Part shown: one piece after another, positions 46,992-56,413 of the stretch
Layout of the letters: every line of letters starts with the position of its first letter
Numbering within the stretch: the first letter of the stretch is position 1
Origin: Alsobacter ponti
GTDB taxonomy: Bacteria > Pseudomonadota > Alphaproteobacteria > Rhizobiales > Beijerinckiaceae
Direction of reading: 5' to 3'
Length of the DNA stretch: 64,000 bases
Assembly (NCBI RefSeq): GCF_024294805.1
Contig: NZ_JANCLU010000001.1
Coordinates: 186,001-250,000, forward strand
The notes under the pieces: generated by a model
Told to the model about the DNA's origin: nothing
The model's database searches: none
What the model saw: only the letters and a program-made list of their open reading frames with translations
Made by a program: the position numbers and the translations under genes

Positions 46992-47441
46992 TTACGCCTT
47001 GGCCTGGTCGAGGAGCTGGGCGACGCGGCGCAGGCCGAGCTGGTATCCCATCGTGCCGAGCCCGGCGATGACCCCGTCCGCGCGCAGCGACACGTAGGAG
47101 TGATGCCGGAAGGCCTCGCGCTTGTGGACGTTCGAGATATGCACCTCGATCACCGGCCCCTCGAACATGTGCAGCGCATCGAGGATCGCCACCGAGGTGT
47201 GGGTGAACGCGGCGGGATTGATGACGATGCCGCCCGCCGTTTCGCGCGCCTCGTGGATCCAGTCGATCAGTTCGTATTCGCGATTGCTCTGGTGGAAGCG
47301 GAGCTCCAGGCCCAGCTCGCCGGCCAGAAGCCGGCAGTCCGCCTCGACGTCCGCCAGGGTCTCGTGACCGTAGATGTGGGGCTGTCGCTTTCCCAGCAGG
47401 TTGAGGTTGGGACCGTTGAGGACGAGGACGAGGCGGCTCAT
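46992..47441 (-). CDS. aroQ: 3-dehydroquinate dehydratase, type II
   Basis: Shikimate pathway enzyme; dehydrates 3-dehydroquinate. 149 residues, dodecameric type II family, with [12 protein letters not shown], the catalytic Tyr region [34 protein letters not shown] and EVHISN. Start at ATG 47441 gives the family length. The last plus-strand gene converges on it from 46976. It seems unrelated to the neighbouring pseudouridine genes. Confidence 0.95.
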   Translation of the reverse strand: MSRLVLVLNGPNLNLLGKRQPHIYGHETLADVEADCRLLAGELGLELRFHQSNREYELIDWIHEARETAGGIVINPAAFTHTSVAILDALHMFEGPVIEVHISNVHKREAFRHHSYVSLRADGVIAGLGTMGYQLGLRRVAQLLDQAKA

Positions 47442-47542
47442 GTCGGGTTCCGATGGGTTGGGCGGCGCGATCTTATGCGCCGCGCCGCCCGGCGTCACCT
47501 CCGCCGTCGGCGGTCGCGACGCGTCCAGCACGAAACCAACAC

Positions 47543-47573
47543 TTGTTGACAAAGGCGTCTTTTGTTATCTAAT
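47543..47573 (+). promoter_or_regulatory. psuK promoter with overlapping inverted repeat
   Basis: -35 TTGACA (47546-47551), 16-bp spacer, -10 TCTAAT (47568-47573); the psuK ATG lies 23 bp on with GGAG at 47583. The spacer holds ACAAA-N7-TTTGT (47549-47565), and TTGT-TG-ACAA overlaps the -35, so a repressor could block it. Confidence 0.6.
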
Positions 47574-47595
47574 CGCCGCGACGGAGAACGCGGGC

Positions 47596-48708
47596 ATGGC
47601 TTCGATTGAACTGGGTCAGCAGGAGCGGGCGGTGCTCGACGCCATCGCGGCCAATCCCTTCGCCGGCCAGCAGGAGATCGCGACGGCGCTGGGGCTGGCG
47701 CGCTCCACCGTGGCGGCCCACATCGTCTCGCTCATCCAGAAGGGGCGCATCCTCGGGCGCGGCTACGTGCTGCCGGAGGCCGGGCGCGTCACCTGCATCG
47801 GCGGCGCGGTGCTCGACCGGAAATACGCTTCTGCCGTGCCGATCGAGCCGCGCACGTCGAACCCGGTTTCGGGCTGCCGCGCGTTCGGCGGCGTGGCGCG
47901 CAACGTGGCGGAGAACCTGGCCCGGCTCGGCGTCGCCGCCTCGCTGGTGTCGATCATCGGCGACGACGAGGCCGGCCGCGACCTGCTGGAGCACCTGCGC
48001 GGCGTCGGCGTCGACGGCTCGGGCGTCGTCACGGCACGCGGGCAGCGGACGGCTGAATATGTCGCCGTTCTCGGCCCCGACAGCGACCTCGTCGTCGGCG
48101 TCGCCGACATGGGCGTGTTCGACCTGTTCAGCGTCGCCGACATCGACCGGGCGTGGCCCCGGATCGCCGCGTCGGCCTGGGTCTTCCTGGACTGCAACCT
48201 GCCGGGCGACGTCATCGCGGCGGTGATCGCGCGCAAGCACGCGGCCCGCTTCAAGCTGGCCGTCAACGCGGTCTCGGCCCCCAAAGCGCGCCGGCTGCCG
48301 CAAGACCTGCGCGGCATCGACCTGCTGTTCGTCAATCTCGACGAGGCGCGCGCCCTGCTCGGCGGGTCGCCGCGTGCCCGCGCCGCCGCTTCGGCGCTCG
48401 TGAAGCGTGGCGCGGAGGCGGTGGTGCTGACGCGCGGCAGCGCCGGCGCCTGTGTCGCCGCCGGGCAGGACGTCGCCGAAGTCCCGAGCGCGCCCGCGAG
48501 CCCCGTCGACGTGACAGGCGCGGGCGACGCCCTCGTCGCGGCCACGCTCACCCGGCTGCTGGCGGGCGAGACGCTCGTCGACGCCGTTCGCGCAGGCGCG
48601 GTGCTGGCGGCGTTGACGACGGAGAGCCGGTCCACCGTCCTGCCGGACCTGTCGCCGGTTCTGCTCGCCGCCTCACTGGACCGCGTCCCCCAACCCGCCG
48701 GAAACTGA
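47596..48708 (+). CDS. psuK: pseudouridine kinase-like PfkB sugar kinase with N-terminal HTH
   Basis: 370 residues. Residues about 5-60 are a winged HTH (LDAIAANPFAGQQEIATALG, STVAAHIVSLIQKGRILGRGYVL); about 65-360 is a PfkB kinase with CIGGAVLDRKY, GGVARNVAENLARLG and the ATP/anion-hole motif DVTGAGDALVA. Direct linkage to psuG identifies it as pseudouridine kinase (pseudouridine to its 5'-phosphate). The HTH may let it regulate its own promoter; E. coli YeiI-type kinases have the same layout. 4 bp separate it from psuG. Confidence 0.88.
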   Translation: MASIELGQQERAVLDAIAANPFAGQQEIATALGLARSTVAAHIVSLIQKGRILGRGYVLPEAGRVTCIGGAVLDRKYASAVPIEPRTSNPVSGCRAFGGVARNVAENLARLGVAASLVSIIGDDEAGRDLLEHLRGVGVDGSGVVTARGQRTAEYVAVLGPDSDLVVGVADMGVFDLFSVADIDRAWPRIAASAWVFLDCNLPGDVIAAVIARKHAARFKLAVNAVSAPKARRLPQDLRGIDLLFVNLDEARALLGGSPRARAAASALVKRGAEAVVLTRGSAGACVAAGQDVAEVPSAPASPVDVTGAGDALVAATLTRLLAGETLVDAVRAGAVLAALTTESRSTVLPDLSPVLLAASLDRVPQPAGN

Positions 48709-48712
48709 GATC

Positions 48713-49630
48713 ATGACCGCATTCCCCTTCACCGTCGGCCACGAGGTCGCCTCGGCGCTGGCCGACGGCCGGCCCGTCGTCGCGCTCGAATCCACCATCA
48801 TCACGCACGGCCTGCCGGCCCCGCAGAACCTGGAGATGGCCCGCGCGGTGGAAGCCGTGGTGCGAGCCCGGGGCGCGACGCCGGCCACCATCGCGCTGAT
48901 CCATGGCGTGCCGACGGTGGGCCTCGGCGAGTGGGAACTGGAGGCGCTGGCGGCCGACCGCTCCGCCGGCAAGGCGTCGTCCCGCGATATCGCCACGATG
49001 ATCGTGCGCGGCGAGTCCGCCGGCACGACCGTTTCCGCGACGATGCTGCTGGCCGAGCGGGCCGGCATCAAGGTCTTCGCCACGGGCGGCGTGGGCGGCG
49101 TGCATCGCGGCGCGGAACAGACCTTCGACGTGTCGGCGGATCTGACGGAACTCGGCCGCACGCCCACCGCCGTCGTCTGCGCGGGCGTCAAGGCCATCCT
49201 CGACATTCCGAAGACGCTGGAAGTGCTGGAGACGCAGCGCGTACCGGTGATCGCCTTCGGCGTCGACGAGTTCCCGGCCTTCTACACGCGCGGCAGCGGC
49301 CAGAAGGCCGGACAGCGCCTCGACACGCCGGAACAGATCGCGCGCGCGGTCGCGCTGCACCGGGCGACAGGGGCGGGGACGGGCCTGTTGATCGCCAATC
49401 CGATCCCGGCCGAGGACGCTCTGGACGCCGCCGCCATCGAGGCGACCATCGCATCGGCCGTGCGGGAAGCGGAACGCCTCGGCGTCGCCGGCAAGGCGCT
49501 GACCCCGTTCCTGCTCCAGCGCATCAACGAGTTGACGGCGGGCGAGAGCCTCAAGGCCAACATTGCGCTCGTGAAGAACAACGCCAATCTCGCCGCGCGC
49601 ATCGCGGTCGCCCTCGCCGCCCTCGGCTGA
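48713..49630 (+). CDS. psuG: pseudouridine-5'-phosphate glycosidase
   Basis: Splits pseudouridine 5'-phosphate to uracil and ribose 5-phosphate, breaking the C-C glycosidic bond. 305 residues, with ALESTIITHGLP, GKASSRDIAT, FATGGVGGVHRGAE, DVSADLTEL, VCAGVKAILDIPKTLE and GKALTPFLLQ, all typical of the PsuG family. Forms an operon with psuK. Confidence 0.96.
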   Translation: MTAFPFTVGHEVASALADGRPVVALESTIITHGLPAPQNLEMARAVEAVVRARGATPATIALIHGVPTVGLGEWELEALAADRSAGKASSRDIATMIVRGESAGTTVSATMLLAERAGIKVFATGGVGGVHRGAEQTFDVSADLTELGRTPTAVVCAGVKAILDIPKTLEVLETQRVPVIAFGVDEFPAFYTRGSGQKAGQRLDTPEQIARAVALHRATGAGTGLLIANPIPAEDALDAAAIEATIASAVREAERLGVAGKALTPFLLQRINELTAGESLKANIALVKNNANLAARIAVALAALG

Positions 49631-49666
49631 GCGCAGGCGGATCCGCGGGCCCGGCCTCGCGGTCGC

Positions 49667-50476
49667 TCAAATCACCCGGGCGAGGAAGGCGCGGGTCCGG
49701 GGCTGGCGCGGATTGACGAGCACGTCCTCGGGTCGGCCCTGCTCGACGACGACCCCGCCGTCCATGAACACGACGCGGTCCGCCGCCTCGCGCGCGAAGC
49801 CAATCTCGTGGGTCACGACGATCATCGTCAGGCCCTGGTCGGCGAGGCCGCGCATGGTTTCCAGCACTTCGCCCACCAGCTCCGGGTCGAGCGCCGAGGT
49901 AGGCTCGTCGAACAGGATCAGCCGGGGCTTGATGGCCAGCGCGCGGGCGATGGCGACGCGCTGCTGTTGGCCGCCGGAGAGCTGGCGCGGATAGGCGTGC
50001 GCCTTCTCCGGCAATCCGACCTTGACGAGCAACTCCATCGCGTAGGCTTCGGCCTCGGCGCGCGGAACGCCGTGAATGCCGATGGGGGCCTCCACCACGT
50101 TCTGCAGCACGGTCATGTGCGGATAGAGATTGAACTGCTGGAACACCATGCCAATGCGGCGGCGCTGGCGCGCCACGGCGCGCGGCGACAGGGCGAGCAG
50201 GCGTCCGTCGCGCAGCTCATAGCCGATCTGCTCGCCGGCGACTTCGATCGATCCCCGGTCCATCTTCTCGAGCTGATTGATGCAGCGCAGGAAAGTGGAC
50301 TTGCCGGAGCCGGACGGCCCCAGGATCACCACCACTTCGCCCTGGCCGACGTCGAGGTCGATGCCCTTCAGCACCTCGTTGGCGCCGAACGATTTGTGGA
50401 CGTTACGCGCGCGCACCAGCGGGGCGGCGACGGTGTCCGGCGCCAGGCTGGCGCGCGACAGGCCGGTCATCGTCAT
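49667..50476 (-). CDS. polar amino-acid type ABC transporter ATP-binding protein
   Basis: 269-residue ATPase of the PAAT class (GlnQ-like): Walker [27 protein letters not shown], signature [15 protein letters not shown] and [17 protein letters not shown] 50476 overlaps the permease stop. Last gene of a five-gene minus-strand operon. Confidence 0.94.
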   Translation of the reverse strand: MTMTGLSRASLAPDTVAAPLVRARNVHKSFGANEVLKGIDLDVGQGEVVVILGPSGSGKSTFLRCINQLEKMDRGSIEVAGEQIGYELRDGRLLALSPRAVARQRRRIGMVFQQFNLYPHMTVLQNVVEAPIGIHGVPRAEAEAYAMELLVKVGLPEKAHAYPRQLSGGQQQRVAIARALAIKPRLILFDEPTSALDPELVGEVLETMRGLADQGLTMIVVTHEIGFAREAADRVVFMDGGVVVEQGRPEDVLVNPRQPRTRAFLARVI

Positions 50477-51381
50477 AGCGTCTCTCCCGCCACGGTCGGC
50501 GCCGGGGTCCGGGAGGCGGCGCCGCGCTCGCCCCTGGCGTAATAGCGCTCGATGGCGCTCTGCCCGACATTGAGGATGGACGTCACCAGCAGATACCAGA
50601 GCACCGCGACCATCAGCAGCGGGATCACCTCGAAGGTGCGGTTGTAGACAGCCTGGGCTGAATAGAGCAGGTCGCCCATGGCGATGACGCTGACCAGCGA
50701 GGTCGCCTTGATCATCGAGATGAGCTGGTTGCCGGACGGGGGCACGATGGAGCGCATGGCCTGCGGGATGATGATGCGGCGCAGCGCCCGCCACCGCGTC
50801 ATGCCGAAGGCGTCGGCCGTCTCGTACTGGCCGCGGTCGACCGAGAGAAGGCCGCCACGAATGATCTCGGCCATGTAGGCGGCTTCGTTCAGCGACAGGC
50901 CGGCGATGGCGGCGGTGAGCGGCGTGATGACATCGTTGGTCGGCCAGGACGCGAAGGTGGGGCCGAACGGAATGCCGATCGAGATCGTCGGGAACAGCGT
51001 CGACATGTTGTACCAGAACAGCAGCTGCACCAGCAGCGGCGTGCCCCGGAAGAACCAGATGTACAGCGCCGAGAGCGAGCGCAGCAGGGGATCCTCCGAC
51101 AGGCGCCCCATCGCCAACAGCAGGCCGATCGCGGTGCCGATCACCATCGACACCACGGTCAGGCCCAAAGTCACGCCCAGCCCGCGCAGGATCGAGTCGG
51201 CCGTGAACCACTGGGCCACGACATGCCACTCGAAGTTCTTGTTGTGGGCTATCGCCCAGAACGCCTGCGCGAACACCCCGACCACGATCGCCCACAGCGC
51301 GATGCGGCCGATCGGGAACGGCCGGTGCGCCCGCGACACGTCGCGGGCGTCGGCGAGGACGGGCTGGACGGCCGCGCTCAT
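50473..51381 (-). CDS. polar amino-acid type ABC transporter permease
   Basis: 302-residue HisM/GlnP-like permease with about six membrane segments; family signature [15 protein letters not shown] and the EAA loop near [21 protein letters not shown] 51381 overlaps the binding-protein stop (ATGA). A single permease gene implies a homodimer. Confidence 0.93.
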   Translation of the reverse strand: MSAAVQPVLADARDVSRAHRPFPIGRIALWAIVVGVFAQAFWAIAHNKNFEWHVVAQWFTADSILRGLGVTLGLTVVSMVIGTAIGLLLAMGRLSEDPLLRSLSALYIWFFRGTPLLVQLLFWYNMSTLFPTISIGIPFGPTFASWPTNDVITPLTAAIAGLSLNEAAYMAEIIRGGLLSVDRGQYETADAFGMTRWRALRRIIIPQAMRSIVPPSGNQLISMIKATSLVSVIAMGDLLYSAQAVYNRTFEVIPLLMVAVLWYLLVTSILNVGQSAIERYYARGERGAASRTPAPTVAGETL

Positions 51382-52286
51382 GACTTCGGCTTGGCGAGGT
51401 TCAGGCCGGGGGCGGGGATCATGTTCCCTTCCAGTCCCCACTTCTTCATGATCGCGGCGTAGGCGCCGTTTTCGAAGAGCTTCTTGTAGCCGTCGAGCAC
51501 GACCTTCCCGAGCTCGGAGTCCTTCGGCACGACGCTGCCCTGGTAGAGGTCGTCGAAGCCGTTGGCCTTGCCCGTGGCGGCCAGCTCGAGCTGGCCGTCC
51601 GCCTGCTGCACGAAATAGGTCAGCGGGGCCTGTGAGGAGAAGAACGCGTCGGCGCGCCCGGAGCGGACGGAGAGGATCGAGGTCGGCTGGTCGGGATAGG
51701 ACTGCACCTCGAGCTTCGGCTTGCCTTCCTTCTCGCAGCGCTCGGCCTGCGCCTTGATGACGCGCTCGGCGGAGCCCGCGGCCATCACGGCGACCTTCGT
51801 GCCGCAGGCGTCGCTGAGCTCGTTGATCTTCTTCGGATTGCCCTTCGCCACCGCGAAGACCACGTATTCCTTCACGAAGTCGACGAAATCGTTGGCCTGC
51901 TGGCGGTCCGGGAAGTCGCCGATCGGTCCGATGGCGAGCTGGTAGCGCCCGGACTTGATGCCGGCCAGGATGCCGGCCAGGCCGTTGACCGTCTCGTGGT
52001 TGATCTTCACGCCCAGCAGTTCACCGAGGGCGTCCGACAGATCGGCGCTCGCGCCGGTCATGGTGCGGGTGTCGGAGACGATTTCGTAGGGCGGGAACGA
52101 GCCGGAATTCACCGCCGTCATCGCCCCGGCCTTGCGGATGGCCTCCGGCAGGCGGGCGCGCAGCGCCTCGTCCACTTTCTGCGTGGGGATCTTGGCCTGG
52201 GGCTGCTGCGCCAGCGCGGGCGCGGCCGCCAGCGCAATCGCCAGGGTCAGGGCGGAGGCGGCGAGGTTCGTCGACATGCGCAACAT
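51378..52286 (-). CDS. polar amino-acid type ABC transporter substrate-binding protein
   Basis: 302-residue periplasmic protein. Signal peptide to about residue 26 (ALA-QQ). Family 3 binding-protein landmarks: [26 protein letters not shown], and the second-lobe [13 protein letters not shown]. Two Cys (about 160 and 187) may pair. The ligand cannot be predicted; context suggests a nitrogenous acid or nitrile-derived amide handled by the next two proteins. Confidence 0.92.
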   Translation of the reverse strand: MLRMSTNLAASALTLAIALAAAPALAQQPQAKIPTQKVDEALRARLPEAIRKAGAMTAVNSGSFPPYEIVSDTRTMTGASADLSDALGELLGVKINHETVNGLAGILAGIKSGRYQLAIGPIGDFPDRQQANDFVDFVKEYVVFAVAKGNPKKINELSDACGTKVAVMAAGSAERVIKAQAERCEKEGKPKLEVQSYPDQPTSILSVRSGRADAFFSSQAPLTYFVQQADGQLELAATGKANGFDDLYQGSVVPKDSELGKVVLDGYKKLFENGAYAAIMKKWGLEGNMIPAPGLNLAKPKS

Positions 52287-52301
52287 GATTGAGCTTCTCC
52301 T

Positions 52302-53153
52302 TTACTCTGCCGCGTCGGGCAGCTGGTTGGCGTCCCGGTTCGCCAGCTCCGGCCGCGCGAACCGCCGGTTGGCGAGGGCGGGCAGCACCGCGCGGGCATG
52401 CGCGATGCGCGCCGGGTCGATTTCGGCGAAGACGAGGGCCGGCGCCTCGCCGGCGCTGGCCGTGACCACGCCGAGCGGGTCGACGACCATCGAATGTCCG
52501 ATGTTCCGCTCGCCGCATTCGCCGACGGCGACGACGTAGGCGGTGTTCTCCAGGGCGCGGGCCGTCACCAGGACGGTCCAGTGGTGCTCCTTCAGCGGGC
52601 CCTTGACCCAGGCGGCGGGAAGCACGAGCACGTCGGCGCCGTCATGCGCCAGCCGGCGCGCGAGCTCCGGGAAACGCACGTCGTAGCAGGTCATCAGGCC
52701 GACCTTGAGACCGGCCACCTCGACCAGCGGCGGCACGTCGTCGCCCGGCTGGACGTTGGTGGACTCCTTCGCGGAGAAGGCGTCGTAAAGGTGCAGCTTG
52801 CGGTAGGCCGCGACGATCTCGCCGTCGCGCAGCGCGATCAGCACGTTGTGGACCCGCCCCGCGCCGTTCGGCGTGTGAATGGTCAGCATCACGGTGATGT
52901 CGGACCCGCGGGTCGCCTCGGCGAGGCGGGTGACGAACGGCCCGTCCAGCGGCTGCGCCGACTTGAGCACGATGTCGGGGTCGGCGATGTCGCGCGCCAG
53001 GATGCCCTCGGGTAAGACGAGCAGGCTGGCGCGCTCCGCGATGGCGCGGCGGATCAGGTCGACGCAGGTCTCGGCGTTCTCCTGCCAGACCTTGGCGACG
53101 GCGAACTGCCCGAGCGCGACCTTGACGGCGCCCTTGCCAGGAATTCCGGTCAT
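52302..53153 (-). CDS. carbon-nitrogen hydrolase (nitrilase superfamily)
   Basis: 283-residue amidase. The Glu-Lys-Cys triad is visible: Glu in LLVLPEGILAR, Lys in YRKLHLYDAF, Cys in LMTCYDVRFPE. The KLHLYDAF motif is shared with deaminated-glutathione amidases and ureidopropionase-like enzymes. It overlaps the Pht5-like gene by 4 bp upstream and precedes the ABC binding protein, so all are one transcription unit. Probably releases ammonia from an amide; substrate not known. Confidence 0.88.
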   Translation of the reverse strand: MTGIPGKGAVKVALGQFAVAKVWQENAETCVDLIRRAIAERASLLVLPEGILARDIADPDIVLKSAQPLDGPFVTRLAEATRGSDITVMLTIHTPNGAGRVHNVLIALRDGEIVAAYRKLHLYDAFSAKESTNVQPGDDVPPLVEVAGLKVGLMTCYDVRFPELARRLAHDGADVLVLPAAWVKGPLKEHHWTVLVTARALENTAYVVAVGECGERNIGHSMVVDPLGVVTASAGEAPALVFAEIDPARIAHARAVLPALANRRFARPELANRDANQLPDAAE

Positions 53154-54112
53154 TGTTGCGCCTCCTGCGCGAACTGGGGAAACAACTCTTGCGGCGTCAG
53201 CCTGGCTCCCGTGAGGCCCTGGGCGGTCAATTCCGTGCAGAAGTCGCCCAGCATGCGCAGGTTGGCGCGGTAGCCGTTCTGCGCCCAGTCCTCGGGGAGA
53301 TCGTGGGCCACCTGGCGCAACTCGTCCAGCAACCAGGGCGTCGTGTCCGCGTAGCGCAGCCGCTTTTCAGCCCAGACGGCCCAGGACTTGTCGAGCGCCG
53401 CCGCGGCGGCCTCGGCCGCGCCGGGGTTCGCCTCGACGAAGCTCGCCTTCAACCCCAGCAGGTGGATGCCGGGCACGTACCCGACGTCGTTGAAGTAGGC
53501 GACCTCCTGCTGGCGGAAGTCCGGCAGGAGCTGCCGGAACGGGCTCGCCTCGCCGAAGAAGCCCGGCGGCATGAAGGGCATGAACACCGCGTCGAGCCGG
53601 CCGGCTTCCAGCAGCGGCAGCAGCGGCGTGTCGTCGGCGATGGTTTCGACCAGCCCGGGACGGCCATATCCGCCCAGCCGGTCGACGATGGGGTGGCTGG
53701 GCAGCAGGCGGCTGATGCGCCATTGCGCGTCCTCGATGCCGATGCCTTCCCGGCGCAGGATGGCGCGCGTCCAGGTGTTGCCGGAGTCCTGCCAGCCGGC
53801 GAGGCCGATCGTCTTGCCCCGGAGGTCCGCGATGGTCGTGAGCTCGCCGTTGCGGCGGGTGATGATGCAGCGATGGCGGAACGCCCGCATCAGGAAATGG
53901 GGATAGCCGACGATGGCGCTTTCGCCGCGCGCCTTGCCGAGGCTGTAACGGCTGAGCGACATCTCCGAGCCGTCGTAACGCGGATCGTTGGGCAGATCGT
54001 CCGGGAGCGCGGCGACGCGGTCGAGTTCGAGATCGAACCCTTCCGCCCGCACGTCGCCGAGCAGCAGCGGCGTCAGGAAATCCCAGTCGCGGACCGCGAG
54101 GCGGATCTTCAT
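53150..54112 (-). CDS. Pht5-like (4,5-dihydroxyphthalate decarboxylase-family) protein
   Basis: 320-residue protein with the periplasmic-binding-protein fold but no signal peptide, as in 4,5-dihydroxyphthalate decarboxylase. Family marks: RYDGSEMSLSRYSLGKARG, IVGYPHFLMRAFRHRCI, and DLRGKTIGLAGWQDSGNTWTRAIL-like middle. Residues about 180-190 (GRLDAVFMPFMPP) also fit. The family includes both decarboxylases and solute-binding-like proteins, so a catalytic or a binding role is possible. First gene of the operon, facing a MocR-type regulator. Confidence 0.8.
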   Translation of the reverse strand: MKIRLAVRDWDFLTPLLLGDVRAEGFDLELDRVAALPDDLPNDPRYDGSEMSLSRYSLGKARGESAIVGYPHFLMRAFRHRCIITRRNGELTTIADLRGKTIGLAGWQDSGNTWTRAILRREGIGIEDAQWRISRLLPSHPIVDRLGGYGRPGLVETIADDTPLLPLLEAGRLDAVFMPFMPPGFFGEASPFRQLLPDFRQQEVAYFNDVGYVPGIHLLGLKASFVEANPGAAEAAAAALDKSWAVWAEKRLRYADTTPWLLDELRQVAHDLPEDWAQNGYRANLRMLGDFCTELTAQGLTGARLTPQELFPQFAQEAQQ

Positions 54113-54150
54113 GCGGCGGTCATCCTCATGCCCAGAACCAATGTGCTGGC

Positions 54151-55566
54151 ATGAAGCGTAATGTTCATTTTACAATGCGCAACATGAATGATGTTACTGA
54201 ACAAAACGACTCTCTGGATGCGGCATGGTTCGCGTCGAGGCTGCGGGACCGCACGATGCGCGGCATCGCCATCGGCATGAGCGCGCTGATCCGCTCGGGC
54301 GCCGTGCCGGTGGGGACGCGCCTGCCCCCGGTGCGCGACCTCGCGCACGCGTTGGGGGTCAGCCCCGCCACGGTCTCGACCGCCTGGCGCGAGCTGCGGC
54401 AGTACCGCGTCGTCAGCGGGCGCGGGCGCACCGGCATGTGGGTGAGCGGGGACAAGCCGACGCCGCGCCCGCTGCGCTTCGCCGAAATGAACCGTTCGGG
54501 CCACGGCGTGCTCGACCTGACCCTGGCCGTGCCCGACCCCGCGCTCCTGCCGCCGCTCGGCGAGGCGATGGCCCGCGCCAGTGCCGTCGACGATCTCAAC
54601 AGCTACGCCCGCGCGCCCATCGTCCCGGCTCTGGAGGCGGCCGTCCAGGCGCGCTGGCCCTACCGGCCGGAGGCGTTCCTGGCCACCAATGGCGGCTACG
54701 AGGCCGTGCACGCGGCGATCCAGGCGCTGGTGATGCCGGGCGCGACGTTGGCCATCGAGGATCCCACGGCGCTGCGCCTGCTGGACATCGCCGAACATTC
54801 GCGGGCGCAGATCGCGCCGGTGGCCTGCGACGCCGAGGGGCCCCGGCCCGACGCGCTGGCGGCCGCGCTGGCGCGCAAGCCCAGCGTGTTCCTGTTCCAG
54901 CCGCGGACGCACTCCGCGACAGGCTGCGGCGTCAGTCCGTCCCGCTGGCATGAACTGGCGGTCCTGCTGCGCGGCCACGACACTCTCGTCATCGAGGACG
55001 ACGGCATCGGCGACATCTCCTCCCGCCCCGCCGCCAGCCTCGGTTCGGTGCTGCCCGACAGGACGGTCCATATCCGCTCCTATTCGAAATCGCTCGGCCC
55101 GGACCTGCGCGTCGCGGTGCTGTCCGGGCCGCGGCCGATCGTCGAGCGCATCCAGGCCTATCGAAGCTTCGGCGCGGGCTGGACAAGCCGTCTCCTGCAG
55201 GCGGCGACGGCCTGGCTTATCGAGGACCGGGAGACGGAAGACCTGGTCGAACGCGCGCGGAGCACCTACGCGGTTCGTCGGCGGCGCCTGATCGCGGCGT
55301 TGAGGGAGCGCGGCATGTCGCCGGCCGACGAGGACGGCCTCTCGCTCTGGCTGCCCGTCGCTTCGGAGCAGTTCGCCGTTCTGACCCTGGCGGCGCGGCG
55401 CTTTGCGGTGGAGCCCGGGAGCAAGTTCCTGGCGCACCCCGGCGACTTCGTCCGCGTGGCCACCAGTCGCCTGCCGGAGGACGTGTCCGAACTGGCCGAC
55501 GCGCTGGCGCTGGTGTCGCCCGAGGCGGCATTGCGCGCCGTCAGCGACGCGGGGCCGGCCTACTGA
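54151..55566 (+). CDS. MocR-type GntR regulator with aminotransferase domain
   Basis: 471 residues at most. Residues about 35-85 form a GntR winged helix (VGTRLPPVRDLAHALGVSPATVS). Residues about 110-465 are a class I aminotransferase fold with the pyridoxal-phosphate Lys in SYSKSLGPDLR. MocR proteins usually sense an amino-acid-like effector and control an adjacent divergent operon. The start is uncertain: 54151, 54175 and 54184 are all ATG, none with a good Shine-Dalgarno. Motif ATGTT/AACAT occurs three times at 54161, 54181 and 54191, so the operator may overlap the true start. Confidence 0.88.
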   Translation: MKRNVHFTMRNMNDVTEQNDSLDAAWFASRLRDRTMRGIAIGMSALIRSGAVPVGTRLPPVRDLAHALGVSPATVSTAWRELRQYRVVSGRGRTGMWVSGDKPTPRPLRFAEMNRSGHGVLDLTLAVPDPALLPPLGEAMARASAVDDLNSYARAPIVPALEAAVQARWPYRPEAFLATNGGYEAVHAAIQALVMPGATLAIEDPTALRLLDIAEHSRAQIAPVACDAEGPRPDALAAALARKPSVFLFQPRTHSATGCGVSPSRWHELAVLLRGHDTLVIEDDGIGDISSRPAASLGSVLPDRTVHIRSYSKSLGPDLRVAVLSGPRPIVERIQAYRSFGAGWTSRLLQAATAWLIEDRETEDLVERARSTYAVRRRRLIAALRERGMSPADEDGLSLWLPVASEQFAVLTLAARRFAVEPGSKFLAHPGDFVRVATSRLPEDVSELADALALVSPEAALRAVSDAGPAY

Positions 55567-55654
55567 CGCGCCTTTCGATCACAGCTTCGTGCGGGGGGCT
55601 GGCCGAGCGGGCCGCGCGGGACGAGGATGCGGCGGCATCCTTCGGAGCAAGCCC

Positions 55655-56245
55655 ATGACGCCGCACCGTTTCGCCCGCAAGACGCTCGTCCTCGCCGGAC
55701 TCCTGATGCTCGCGGCGACGGCCGCCAACGCGCAATCCGCCCGGCTGCGCGGCGTGATCGTGAGCGCCGACCCGACGACCCTCATCGTTCGCTCCCGGGA
55801 CGGCGGAGACGTCACGCTCCAGCTTGCCCCCGGCGTGACCGTCGGGCGTCGCGTGCGCGTCGGCATCGACGCCATCCATCCGCAGGACTTCGTGGGCGTC
55901 GCGGCGGTGCCCGGTTCGGGGGACACGCTGAAGGCGGTCGAGATCTTCATCTTCCCGGCCAGCCAGCGTGGCGTCGGGGAGGGGCACCGGCCCTTCGATG
56001 TGTTCCCCGAGGGCACGATGACCAACGCGACGATCGCGGAGACCGTCGACTCCGTGGACGGAAAGGCGATGCGCCTGACCTACAAGGGCGGGGAAAAGTC
56101 CATCGCGATCACGCCGGAAAGCAAGATCTTCGTCTTCGCCCAAGGCGCGGTCGCCGACCTCCTGCCGGGCCGCGTCGTATCCTTGACCGCCGAACGCAAG
56201 GACGACCAGATCACGACCTCGCGGGTCACCGTCGACGATCCGTAG
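55655..56245 (+). CDS. exported protein of unknown function (DUF5666-like)
   Basis: 196-residue protein with a signal peptide (residues 1-27, MTPHRFARK...ANA-QS). The mature part has repeated short beta-strand segments (LRGVIVSADPTTLIVRSRDGG, APGVTVGRRVRVGIDAI, ITPESKIFVFAQG), resembling small OB-like repeats of DUF5666-type exported proteins. GGAG precedes ATG 55655. No operon partner; a small palindrome (56249-56265) follows. Function unknown. Confidence 0.72.
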   Translation: MTPHRFARKTLVLAGLLMLAATAANAQSARLRGVIVSADPTTLIVRSRDGGDVTLQLAPGVTVGRRVRVGIDAIHPQDFVGVAAVPGSGDTLKAVEIFIFPASQRGVGEGHRPFDVFPEGTMTNATIAETVDSVDGKAMRLTYKGGEKSIAITPESKIFVFAQGAVADLLPGRVVSLTAERKDDQITTSRVTVDDP

Positions 56246-56248
56246 GAG

Positions 56249-56265
56249 CGCATCTTGCAGATGCG
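56249..56265. terminator. short hairpin after exported-protein gene
   Basis: CGCATCT-TGC-AGATGCG, 4 bp after the stop codon, no T run. Weak terminator candidate. Confidence 0.35.
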
Positions 56266-56304
56266 TGCGGCCGTAGCGCCCGCGCCGTTGGCGCGCGCTC
56301 GGCG

Positions 56305-56328
56305 CCCATTTACCAATCGGTAAATGGG
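56305..56328. promoter_or_regulatory. perfect 10-bp inverted repeat
   Basis: CCCATTTACC (56305-56314), spacer AATC, GGTAAATGGG (56319-56328), 86 bp before the 2OG-oxygenase start. AT-rich against the background; a strong operator candidate for an unknown regulator. Confidence 0.55.
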
Positions 56329-56413
56329 TAAATGACGTTGCGTTCTTGAGAAGCTCCGGCCTTAATCCTATGAGTTGCTAACTTATTGGGCGGGGAAAGA
56401 ATCGGAGCGCTCG

